Origin: Bacillaceae bacterium IKA-2 | GTDB taxonomy: Bacteria > Bacillota > Bacilli > Bacillales > Anaerobacillaceae | Direction of reading: 5' to 3' | NCBI GenBank assembly: GCA_031761875.1 | Contig: CP134492.1 | Coordinates: 2,232,001 to 2,296,000, forward strand | Length of the DNA: 64,000 bases | Part shown: piece by piece, positions 26,163 through 33,154 of the stretch | Layout: every line of letters begins with the position of its first letter | Position numbering within the stretch: position 1 is the stretch's first letter | Position numbers and translations under genes: made by a program | The notes under the pieces: model-generated | What the model was told of the DNA's origin: nothing | Database searches by the model: none | Seen by the model: only the letters and a program-made list of their open reading frames with translations

Positions 26163-26686
26163 GGGGTCTGTGTAGTAATGGAACAGAAAACAGGAATAAG
26201 CCATCCATTATATTACAATTAGGATGATATAGGAGAAGTTTAATTTCTTTCCCCTATATCATTTATTATTTTATCTGTTGATAACAATGATCTTAAACCC
26301 CCATGCTCAATTTCCTCAGGAAGAATAAAAGAGTACTTTCCCATAATATTGATATGTTCATATCCTAAAGGAGATAAACGTTGAATATCTAAGCCAAGAG
26401 CTGGTTGTCCAGCTGCATTAATTGCATCAGAAGCAATTTCTATGTATTCCATATTACAATAGCGTTTACCACTAAACCAAGTGCTCCTAACTGATCTTCC
26501 TGTCCTTCTCGATATGATTGATGAAATTTGCCTCTTTTTCCATAGAAGACAGTTCGTGCTAAGCTATGTCTAGATTCTCCACGGTTTAACTGGGTAAGAA
26601 TTATTCGGCGCTAATATGGATCATCCAAGTAAGTTAAAAGATAGATTGCTTATTCTGGTTTTCTGTTCCGTTACTACACACACCCC
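26163..26686 (-). mobile_element. Internally deleted Tn3-family copy (left arm of composite)
   Basis: This is a 524-bp element with 38-bp terminal inverted repeats at 26163-26200 and 26649-26686. It retains only the last roughly 135 codons of a transposase nearly identical to the one at 33155-36220. The deletion joins the resolvase-side end directly to the transposase 3' part. It is non-autonomous but has two intact ends. Confidence 0.85.
26240..26645 (-). pseudogene. tnpA: Tn3 transposase, C-terminal fragment
   Basis: The minus strand encodes the transposase C terminus (IQRLSPLGYEHINIMGKYSF, LSTDKIINDIGERN), matching the intact copy almost residue for residue. The upstream part (to about 26645) corresponds to intact nucleotides from about 35815. 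A small deletion near 26453 and substitutions break the frame. It lacks the catalytic aspartates. Confidence 0.88.
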
Positions 26687-26693
26687 ATATAGA

Positions 26694-26726
26694 AAAACGT
26701 TAGAAAGGGAACCTTCCTAACGTTTT
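26694..26726 (-). terminator. Terminator of the amidase fragment
   Basis: AAAACGTTAG pairs with CTAACGTTTT around a 13-nt loop. On the minus strand it is followed by TTTC. Confidence 0.7.
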
Positions 26727-26731
26727 ATTAA

Positions 26732-27298
26732 CTATTGAACTTTTTTAAGTTCAATCAGATCAGCTACTCCTAAATGTTCACTCACGATATTTAATATATT
26801 TTCCTTATTACTTAAATCTTGAATTTGAATGTTATCCACGAAAATACGATAGATGTCTTTCTCAACAGGCGTTTTCTTTTGGAAATTAAAAATGCGAGCA
26901 AAACCGTTCACATGACCCCTGGCAATACATTCAATAAAAGCAGGGTCTTTTAAAAGTTGTGCGTTGCTAGTGTTATCAATAAATCCATTCTCAGTTAAGA
27001 TAGCACTCATAGCTGTTTCCCTTAATACAACAAAGTTCGCTTTCTTTGTACCACGATTACGGAAACCTGTGGTTTTAACGATCTCTTCATTCATAATTTT
27101 TTGATATTGTGCAGTCGTGCTAGTATCAGAAAGAGTACTATGAATGTAATCTTCATACCCATCTCCACCACCAGCATTGATATGAATGGAACAGAAATAG
27201 TTCGCACCCCAAGCATTCGCCATTCTTGCCCGCTCTGACAATTCTACAAATGTATCTGTTTTACGACTTAGTTGAACTTGAACATCAGAGCTTTTCAA
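26732..27298 (-). pseudogene. N-acetylmuramoyl-L-alanine amidase, 5'-truncated (CwlC-like)
   Basis: The frame encodes the C-terminal two thirds of an Amidase_3 domain. It covers LSRKTDTFVELSERARMANA, FCSIHINAGGG with the zinc-ligand His, and the LTENGFIDN motif with the catalytic Glu. A C-terminal tail of about 45 residues follows. The N-terminal strand carrying the first zinc-binding His and Glu (DPGHGG-type motif) is absent. At about 27298 the sequence switches to a transposase fragment, so the gene was cut by an insertion or recombination. The nine residues before the join belong to another frame of the IS fragment. The product should be inactive. Confidence 0.8.
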
Positions 27299-27540
27299 TA
27301 CTGTCGATGTGGTCGAGGCATACACTCATTTTATCTGCTTGCGGTTCCGTCAAGTGCCCTTGAATGGATTCTACAATCGTATCTGTTTTGTGTTTCATCT
27401 TTCCGTGTAGCATCGATGAAACATCAAAATCCATATCATCAGGATGATCTAAGATATGGTTAATAATTCGCATAGAACTGACACCAAAAGTATCCGAAAC
27501 TACACTGGAAATCATAATGTTGGAAACGGTAAGAGAGTTT
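27290..27540 (-). pseudogene. IS110-family transposase fragment
   Basis: About 75 codons encode SVVSDTFGVSSMRIINHILD and HLTEPQADKMSVCLDHIDSI. This resembles the central region of IS110-type transposases, between the DEDD and Transposase_20 domains. Both ends of the transposase are missing. It abuts the truncated amidase and is unrelated in detail to the intact IS110-type element at 46.4 kb. Confidence 0.65.
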
Positions 27541-27667
27541 TGAAAACAGAGAATTTGTTTTAGGGAATGGAGGCTCAGTATATACCAGTCATTTAAAGGG
27601 CATCTCGCACCCTCCCTAAAACGATTATTTAAGGGTACTCTTAATTATTTATCAAGGGTTTTCGTCT

Positions 27668-27706
27668 TAGCGTGGGAAATGTGATAAATGGTTGGCGGTA
27701 CCCCAT
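27668..27706 (-). repeat. Tn3-family terminal repeat of Tn4430/Tn1546 type (solo)
   Basis: Read on the minus strand it starts GGGGTACCGCCA and ends CCCACGCTAAG, the two conserved blocks of Tn4430/TnXO1-type 38-bp ends, with a diverged middle. No partner end was found nearby, so this marks an older, decayed transposon. Confidence 0.65.
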
Positions 27707-27724
27707 TTTTAAGTTCGCAGAAGA

Positions 27725-27829
27725 AAAAGCATCCTAAATGAGCAATTTACTACATTATATAAGAACGGCAACGTGCTCAATTTAGTAATAACTGTCCTAT
27801 GGATGTTTTTTACACGAAACGTTGCCGTA
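27725..27829. repeat. Interleaved inverted repeats (possible structured RNA)
   Basis: AAAAAGCATCC (27725-27735) pairs with 27802-27812. TAAATGAGCA (27736-27745) pairs with 27775-27785 through one bulge. ACGGCAACGT (27766-27775) pairs perfectly with 27820-27829. The last stem crosses the first, so they can form a pseudoknot or exclude each other. Confidence 0.5.
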
Positions 27830-28108
27830 CCCTGATTTCTCTTATTCCCCCTTTTCGGGGGGATGGGCAAAAACACCCAAAATGTAGTAATTAATGATTT
27901 TCCAATAAAAGGTATTGATTCTGATGACAGCTATGTTCTTCATACCCGTTTAAAGGGGGATACTATATTTTTTATAGTACCCCTACTGTAAAAAATATAG
28001 TAAGTTCGTAACGGCTTTAGGGCGATTTAATGTTTTCTTGATTATCAAACTAGCTAATTCAGCAGGTGTCATATCACACAAAATAGCTAGTTTTTTTAAT
28101 TTTAACTC

Positions 28109-28381
28109 TTAAGGGTTAAGATTAGTAGCCGTAAAAAAATATAGAAATAATACACTTAGTAATATAACCAAAACGGAAATAATCAAAGATGTAATAGATA
28201 TTTTTTTTGAAGTTTCATTCTTAGAAGAATATAAAGAACCTATAGAAGAAACTGTTCCGATAATAGCCAAAAATATCCCTACGGGTGCAAAGATAATAAC
28301 AAAAATTGAAGATACTAACGCCACTCCCAAGGATACAAAAGAAAACATAATACTAGGTTCACTATACTTTACGTATTCCAA
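28109..28381 (-). CDS. Small three-helix membrane protein
   Basis: This 90-residue protein has three hydrophobic segments, at about residues 12-28, 29-48 and 62-85, separated by a short polar loop (SSKNETSKKIS). GAGGGTGG lies about 11 nt before ATG 28381. It starts 3 nt after the stop of the secreted-protein gene upstream, so the two are surely co-transcribed. No family is recognised. An immunity or anchoring role for the exported partner is a guess from the pairing. Confidence 0.7.
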   Translation of the reverse strand: MEYVKYSEPSIMFSFVSLGVALVSSIFVIIFAPVGIFLAIIGTVSSIGSLYSSKNETSKKISITSLIISVLVILLSVLFLYFFTATNLNP

Positions 28382-28384
28382 TGT

Positions 28385-28927
28385 TTACCACCCTCTACTA
28401 TAAGTATAACTTCCTCCTCTTTGGACATCAAATGAAATCCAAGGATAAGAGTTTTGGATATCCCAACCACCTGTACCAAAAGAAAAATGAGCTTGACGCT
28501 TACTAAAATAACTACGATTACTATTGTAATACCATCCGTCATTAGTAGTTAAACCATTATATTTCCATCCAATTGTATATACTGAAGGGCTAGAACTTCT
28601 AGTAACTCTTGTAATTTTAGTGCTATCCCATTCCCATTCAATTACATGAGTAAATCTAAATAAATGTACATCTGCTTTACTATATGCATCTTGCCACCAT
28701 GTAACTCTTTTCCACCCTGTACTGTTAGTAGACTCTGTTAACAAAGGGCTAAAACTCTTAGAACCTAGAAAACTATTATCTACCTCTGAAGATTCTTCTA
28801 TAAAAGAATCTTTATAATATGCAACCTCCTCTAAATCTTCTGAAGATTCTTCTTCTGCTAATACAAAAGATGGGATAAGAAACAATAATGTAGAGAATAA
28901 CATCAAACAAAATAAACGTTTTTTCAT
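28385..28927 (-). CDS. Secreted Trp/Tyr-rich protein of unknown function
   Basis: This 180-residue protein has a clear Sec signal peptide (MKKRLFCLMLFSTLLFLIPS, cleavage near VLA-EEE). An acidic pro-like stretch follows to about residue 50. The C-terminal domain is rich in Trp, Tyr and Ser (VTWWQDAYSKADVHLFRF, VIEWEWDS, NDGWYYNSNRSYFSKRQAH). ATG 28927 has GGAGGAG upstream; an earlier in-frame codon at 28945 does not. It pairs with the membrane protein downstream. The layout (signal, acidic leader, aromatic domain, companion membrane protein) recalls bacteriocin/immunity pairs such as lactococcin 972, but no homology is proven. Confidence 0.7.
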   Translation of the reverse strand: MKKRLFCLMLFSTLLFLIPSFVLAEEESSEDLEEVAYYKDSFIEESSEVDNSFLGSKSFSPLLTESTNSTGWKRVTWWQDAYSKADVHLFRFTHVIEWEWDSTKITRVTRSSSPSVYTIGWKYNGLTTNDGWYYNSNRSYFSKRQAHFSFGTGGWDIQNSYPWISFDVQRGGSYTYSRGW

Positions 28928-28974
28928 ACTAACTCCTCCATTCAAATACTAACTATTTTTATTTCTTGCTCATT

Positions 28975-29252
28975 GGGGTTTAGCCGAGATACATGTAATT
29001 TCGGGTCATGAATTGTATATTATATCCAAATATACAAAAATGGCTTTCTCTATTGCCAAAAACAGTACTTTTGTAATCATTTTGTCTGTCTCAATGATTG
29101 CTGTTTCTATTAAATTTGTTTATTACCAAGAAATATATCTAAACAGATTACCAAATAATTTTATAAAAATACTGGAATAGCATGGGATAAACAGTGTTTA
29201 GTAAATAATGTATCACTGTGACCTATTTTCACATGTATCTCGGTCGTACCCC
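28975..29252. mobile_element. MITE-like element with GGGGT...CCGAGATACATGT ends
   Basis: The left end at 28975 and the reverse complement of the right end at 29252 share GGGGT, four variable bases and CCGAGATACATGT, with scattered identity for about 15 further bases. The GGGG start and the length suggest Tn3-type ends. There is no coding sequence inside and no matching 5-bp flanks. Confidence 0.55.
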
Positions 29253-29844
29253 TAATAAAGGTCGAACTAGGAAATTACCATAAGTACTATAGATCACATC
29301 CTCTTTTTTCATAGTTTTTTAGTGAAATACAAACAACCCTCCTTGAAATATATGACTTTGTATAGCTTTGTATAGAAGAGACGGTTATATAACGGAAAAG
29401 GTTCCAATTTTCTGAAAAAAGCTTTACACTAAATAATAAAAAATAAACAAATTACTGTAACATCTATAAAAGACACAAACGAATAAGGTGTACACCCAGG
29501 TGTGGTAAGATTTTGAGATGTGGTGCCAAAAGCATCGGTTTGCCACTTTACCTGCCTTTCTGGAAACTATCGTCCTATACATAACGGTTTTAAGTAAAAG
29601 CAACAAACCGGCCACGATCAAAAAGAAGACGGCTGCCATATCGTAAGCCCATAAAACGGCGGCCTATCCAGCCCCATTGAAAATGAATTCGTTCGGAAAA
29701 CCTTTCGAGAAGAGTCCGTTACTTTTGGATGATCTACAGGAGATCTTATGTCTTATTCCCAATACAAAGAGGGACTACGAGATCACTTCCTGTTGATTAT
29801 CGGGTTTGTGGGGGCCCCCCCGCTTAAGAATCAAGTGAAGATTT

Positions 29845-29886
29845 CGTTCCCATTATTTTATCGTAAAAGCGGGAACGATTTTTTCA
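29845..29886 (+). terminator. Terminator-like hairpin upstream of the DUF6147 gene
   Basis: CGTTCCC pairs with GGGAACG across a 20-nt loop, followed by ATTTTTT. The gene it once ended is not identifiable. Confidence 0.5.
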
Positions 29887-29929
29887 AACCTCTCGTCTTT
29901 ATTAATAAGAATGAAAGGGGAGTATGAAT

Positions 29930-30421
29930 ATGGTAAAAAAAGTTGCATTTCTCTTACTAGCTATGATTATTATGATGACAAGTATAACGATGTTAACGGG
30001 GGTGAGTTTAGCATCCGAGACTAAAGAACCAACAGAGGGTACTCGATCTTTACATCCAGATGAGGGAACTTCTTCAGACGAGAATCCTTTTATGATTGAA
30101 TCCACACAATATATAAAAGTGTGGGAATCATTAATAAGTAGAACAGGTAATAATATCAGAGTTTCTGGATTTTCAGAAACTTACTCAACAGTAGACACAA
30201 TTGGTGTTAAGCTTTTTATTCAATATTGGAATGGTCAAAAATGGATAGATTTAGAATCCGTTGGTGATTTCAAAAAAAACAACACTAATTACGTAAATGG
30301 AATAGGCCACTTTACAGTTTCTAGTGGATTTTATTATCGAACTAGAGGTGTCCATTACGTTCGTCATAATGGACTTACAGAGCAAGTCAACTCTTATACT
30401 AGCTACATTTATGTACCCTAA
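29930..30421 (+). CDS. Secreted DUF6147-like protein
   Basis: This 163-residue protein has a signal peptide (VKKVAFLLLAMIIMMTSITM) with cleavage near SLA-SE. A low-complexity linker rich in Glu/Thr/Ser follows, then a beta-rich domain of about 110 residues with segments typical of DUF6147 (SGFSETYSTVDTIGVKLF, IQYWNGQKWIDLES, SGFYYRTRGVHYV). ATG 29930 is preferred over ATG 29924 because GGGGAG ends only 2 nt before the latter. It probably acts in the cell wall or medium. The terminator at 30440 also serves the convergent anti-sigma gene. Confidence 0.75.
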   Translation: MVKKVAFLLLAMIIMMTSITMLTGVSLASETKEPTEGTRSLHPDEGTSSDENPFMIESTQYIKVWESLISRTGNNIRVSGFSETYSTVDTIGVKLFIQYWNGQKWIDLESVGDFKKNNTNYVNGIGHFTVSSGFYYRTRGVHYVRHNGLTEQVNSYTSYIYVP

Positions 30422-30439
30422 ATAAAGATAAGCGTTAAT

Positions 30440-30474
30440 AAAGAGGGTGTCCTTTAGCGGATACCCTCTTTTAC
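30440..30474. terminator. Bidirectional terminator
   Basis: AAAGAGGGTGTCC pairs with GGATACCCTCTTT around TTTAGC (one G-U), with T-rich sequence to the right and A-rich to the left. Confidence 0.8.
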
Positions 30475-31238
30475 ATGTTTATTGCAATTTTTATTTTTTC
30501 TTCTTCTGATAATTGACTGTCTATTATAAACTGTACTTCTTGTACCACCCAAATTAACTTCTTTGAACCGTCTTTAAATACTAGTAATGTCCCTTTATTT
30601 CCTTGAATATCAACTTCTTCTATTAGATCAGTATCCTCATTATCAACACCCATCGAATAACCTGTTTGTTCTTGTATATTCGTTTCCCTTATCGTTAAGG
30701 TTTCTTCTCCTTTAACGTAATTAAGAATCATCTGATCACTCTTCTTATCATCGATAAGCTCCACGGTTATATCTCTAAATTTAAAACCTTCAGGCACATA
30801 GCTTGGAATAACTATATCAAAACTTGCTACTTCATTCGCCTCTTCAATACTCATTCTGACAACATTAATTTCAGGTAAATGTCTTTCTATTTCAGGAATA
30901 GGCTGATTTTCATCTGGTGGAGGAGAATTACCTAATGTACCCATTAGTTGTGTAACTGTTCCTTGAGCTTTTGTAAAAAAATTTGTAACCCAATTGAAAG
31001 CCGAAGTACTTTGTGGTTTGAACAATGATAGAGATATTACAGTCATAATAATTGCTGCAACAACAACCCGTTTCATATATTTTTTAGGTCTATCTGATTT
31101 TTGTGGTTCCTTTTTTTTCTGGATTTCCTCCCAGGAAGCCTCTTTTGATAAGAGGGGATCAGGTACATTATCAAAATTCTCTTTAATAGCTTCTTCAATT
31201 AATTGTTCATTATCTTTATTCCATTTATTGTTTTTCAT
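30471..31238 (-). CDS. Anti-sigma factor-like membrane protein with DUF4367 domain
   Basis: This 255-residue protein has an N-terminal cytosolic part of about 60 residues that begins KNNKWNKDNEQLIEEAIKEN. One transmembrane helix follows (about 57-72, VVVAAIIMTVISLSLF), then an extracellular domain with DUF4367 features (IVIPSYVPEGFKFRDITVE, GNKGTLLVFKDGSKKLIWVV). Its ATG overlaps the sigma factor stop as ATGA, the usual coupling of a sigma with its anti-sigma. The N-terminal region lacks a clear HxxxCxxC zinc motif, so it is not a ZAS-type anti-sigma. It presumably senses a wall or membrane signal. Confidence 0.82.
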   Translation of the reverse strand: MKNNKWNKDNEQLIEEAIKENFDNVPDPLLSKEASWEEIQKKKEPQKSDRPKKYMKRVVVAAIIMTVISLSLFKPQSTSAFNWVTNFFTKAQGTVTQLMGTLGNSPPPDENQPIPEIERHLPEINVVRMSIEEANEVASFDIVIPSYVPEGFKFRDITVELIDDKKSDQMILNYVKGEETLTIRETNIQEQTGYSMGVDNEDTDLIEEVDIQGNKGTLLVFKDGSKKLIWVVQEVQFIIDSQLSEEEKIKIAINM

Positions 31239-31804
31239 AAAAATTCACCCTTTAATTCCTCAACCTCTTTTATAGAAGATATCATTTTATATTTCGCTCG
31301 ATGTAACCTTGATTTAACTGTTCCAACTTTTATATTAAGATAATCTGAAATTTCTTGATCTTTCATCTCATGTATGTATTTTAAAACTATGACAACTCGA
31401 TACTCTGAAGGTAGTTGATCAATATGATCCCATATTTTTTCCTTTAAAATATTTCTTTCTACTTCCTGTTCAACTGAGCTTATTCTTTGTTCATTTACAG
31501 ACTTTTTATCAAATAAGCTGTTTTCTAGTGGTAAATAAGCCCTTCTTTTCTTACTCCTAAGAGCATCAATTGCTGTACGTGCTGCAATACTTGAAAGCCA
31601 TGCCCCTACTTTTTCTTTATCTTTTAAGTCATCATAGCGATTAAATGCTTTTATAAATGTTTCTTGTAAAATATCTTGAGAGAGATGGATATCTTTTGTA
31701 ATGAAATAAGCTGTTTTATATACTCTTAAATAGTACATATCATACAATAGTCTTTGAACCTCATTATCTTGTTTACTAAATTTATTTATTATTTTTTTAA
31801 ACAA
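31235..31804 (-). CDS. ECF RNA polymerase sigma factor
   Basis: This sigma70-family ECF factor has 189 residues from TTG 31804. Region 2 includes AYFITKDIHLSQDILQETFIKAFNRYDDL and the -10 recognition stretch KVGAWLSSIAARTAIDALRS. Region 4 includes LPSEYRVVIVLKYIHEMKDQEISDYLNIKVGTVKSRLHRAK with the HTH. These spans are cited in pieces at about residues 32-95 and 130-172. GGGGG lies 7 nt before TTG 31804; a GTG at 31822 overlaps it. It is followed by its presumed anti-sigma with ATGA overlap. A pair of direct repeats in its promoter region may be its own target or an operator. Confidence 0.88.
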   Translation of the reverse strand: MFKKIINKFSKQDNEVQRLLYDMYYLRVYKTAYFITKDIHLSQDILQETFIKAFNRYDDLKDKEKVGAWLSSIAARTAIDALRSKKRRAYLPLENSLFDKKSVNEQRISSVEQEVERNILKEKIWDHIDQLPSEYRVVIVLKYIHEMKDQEISDYLNIKVGTVKSRLHRAKYKMISSIKEVEELKGEFL

Positions 31805-31838
31805 ACCTATTCCCCCACACAATAAATCTATTAAATTC

Positions 31839-31866
31839 TAACATACTACCAAGTTTAACATACTAC
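31839..31866 (-). promoter_or_regulatory. Direct repeat in the promoter region of the ECF operon
   Basis: Two copies of GTAGTATGTTA (minus strand) lie 17 bp apart start to start (31839-31849 and 31856-31866), 35-62 bp upstream of the TTG. TTGTAG followed after 17 bp by TATGTT could also serve as a vegetative-type promoter. Confidence 0.4.
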
Positions 31867-31960
31867 AAACAAATGAGTCCTACTGTCATCACATACATTG
31901 TAATAAATATATATTTAATTATTATTAACTAACAACTAAAGACAACTCTTTAGGGGTATG

Positions 31961-32022
31961 TGATCGTCAAGTAGAAATGAACACTTTTCGCCAATTAATT
32001 TTGAACACTTTCGCCACCAAAA
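31961..32022. repeat. IS21-like terminal repeat remnant
   Basis: Two direct copies of TGAACACTTTTCGCCA-like sequence (about 31978-31993 and 32001-32015) resemble the multiple terminal repeats of IS21-family ends. No istA/istB genes are present. GGGGTATGTG just before (31961-31970) equals the first ten bases of the Tn3 end at 32061. Confidence 0.4.
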
Positions 32023-32109
32023 ATGGAAGATCGGTGCTTCATTCGATAACTGTCATTATCGGGGTATGTGTAGTAACAGAACAGAAAACCAGAATAAGCA
32101 ATCCTTAAT

Positions 32110-32994
32110 TCACCAGTTTAATTCAAGCTTTTCACATCTTACATCTGCTTCAATAAAACAGTTGTTTAAATCAGCTTCATTTTCTAAATCTCGGAGTATT
32201 TCATGCACTGTATTATCTAAATTATCAATGGTTACGTATTTAACAAATAATAAATAATCGTTTTGCTGTTGATCTAGTTTATTCATGGTGTAATAAGATT
32301 TTAGATACCTTTCGATGTTTTCCCTAGTCTTTTTCTTCCCCCTAACAAATTTGTTGTTATTCTCTATCATAAGACTCATATGGATTTCAGCTATTTTATC
32401 TACCTTAGAAGTTGCCATATTGTCAGTAGTCGATTTTATTTTTTCTAAATACCGGTATAATGTTGCTTGGCTTACTCCTGACATTTCTACAATTTCACTA
32501 ATGCTATATTCTTTAGAATGATATAGTTTTAGTGCTTTTTCAATATTTTTATCTTTGACTTTTGGTCGTCCACCTTTTCTGCCCCTAGCTCTCGCACTAA
32601 TTAATCCTTCCTTAGTTCTTTGAACGATTAAATCTCTTTCAAACTGACTGAATGCTTGGAATACTGTAAGCATTAGTTTGCCGTGAGGGGTATAAGTATC
32701 AAATTGCTCTTTAATACTTATTAATTTCACACCTTTATTCTCAAAGTACTCCACTAGTTCAATAAGGTCTTTTGTGCTTCTACCTAATCTTGAAAAACTT
32801 TCTATGACGAGTGTATCACCAGGTCTAACTTTATCTCTTAACCGAATTAATTCAGGTCTGTCAGCTTTCACACCTGACATTTTTTCTGTCAAAATCTCTT
32901 GGCAGTTATATTCTTTTATCAAATCAAGTTGTCGAATCAAATCTTGCTGAGTTGTGCTTACTCTTGCGTATCCATAGATGTAGTTAATAGTCAT
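32110..32994 (-). CDS. tnpR: Serine resolvase/invertase with C-terminal extension
   Basis: This 294-residue protein has the N-terminal resolvase domain, with catalytic Ser in YGYARVSTTQQD (about residue 13), the Arg cluster ESFSRLGRSTKDL, and the E-helix region. The HTH of the DNA-binding domain (YSISEIVEMSGVSQATLYRYL) ends near residue 187. About 105 additional residues follow, which ordinary TnpR proteins (about 185 residues) lack; they begin near DNMATSKVDKIAEIHM and are charged and helical. Start ATG 32994 has AGGGGG 8 nt upstream. It should resolve cointegrates at the res site next to it. Confidence 0.9.
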   Translation of the reverse strand: MTINYIYGYARVSTTQQDLIRQLDLIKEYNCQEILTEKMSGVKADRPELIRLRDKVRPGDTLVIESFSRLGRSTKDLIELVEYFENKGVKLISIKEQFDTYTPHGKLMLTVFQAFSQFERDLIVQRTKEGLISARARGRKGGRPKVKDKNIEKALKLYHSKEYSISEIVEMSGVSQATLYRYLEKIKSTTDNMATSKVDKIAEIHMSLMIENNNKFVRGKKKTRENIERYLKSYYTMNKLDQQQNDYLLFVKYVTIDNLDNTVHEILRDLENEADLNNCFIEADVRCEKLELNW

Positions 32995-33000
32995 TGAAGC

Positions 33001-33150
33001 AACCCCCTATTCGTGATAATATTATCATAAAGGGAAGTTATTGTAAATTTGATTTTGATAATGATTTTGATAATGATTTTTGAGCTATTTACTGCTAAAA
33101 ATAAGATAAATATATAGTTATCATATACCATCGTTTTTGATAGGAGTTGT
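33001..33150. promoter_or_regulatory. Presumed res/promoter region of the transposon
   Basis: The AT-rich gap between divergent tnpR and tnpA contains the 14-bp palindrome TGATAATATTATCA (33014-33027). Repeated GATTTTGATAATGATTTT follows (about 33049-33081), then TATAGTTATCATATA. The inverted TGATAAT-type half-sites are plausible resolvase subsites. Confidence 0.5.
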
Positions 33151-33154
33151 TGTG

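Larger units (their letters stand above)
27541..28108. other. Non-coding cargo segment with several strong inverted repeats
   Basis: TTTTAGGGA (27560-27568) pairs with TCCCTAAAA (about 27615-27623). A Tn4430/Tn1546-like 39-bp end lies at 27668-27706. Long interleaved stems lie at 27725-27829. A GC hairpin CCCCCTTTTCGGGGG is at 27846-27860. A hairpin GGGGATACTATA/TATAGTACCCC is at about 27956-27984. No coding potential is recognised. Confidence 0.5.
28928..29929. other. Cargo intergenic region with MITE-like element and remnants
   Basis: A 278-bp element with terminal repeats occupies 28975-29252. A weak minus-strand frame (29424-29639, one hydrophobic N-terminal helix) lies in a more GC-rich patch and may be a remnant of a larger gene. 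A 59-codon plus-strand frame (29748-29927) has CAGGAGA upstream but runs through a terminator-like hairpin (CGTTCCC/GGGAACG, 29845-29876), so it is doubtful. GGGGGCCCCCCC stands at 29808-29819. Confidence 0.4.

Noticed and set aside
27941-28000. Possible partner of the Tn4430-like end at 27706
   Set aside because: GGGGGATACTA and TAGTACCCC form a local hairpin and lack the conserved ACGCTAAG block.
29424-29639. 71-codon minus-strand frame with a hydrophobic start
   Set aside because: Poor ribosome site and biased aromatic tail; at best a remnant, so it is only mentioned in the region entry.
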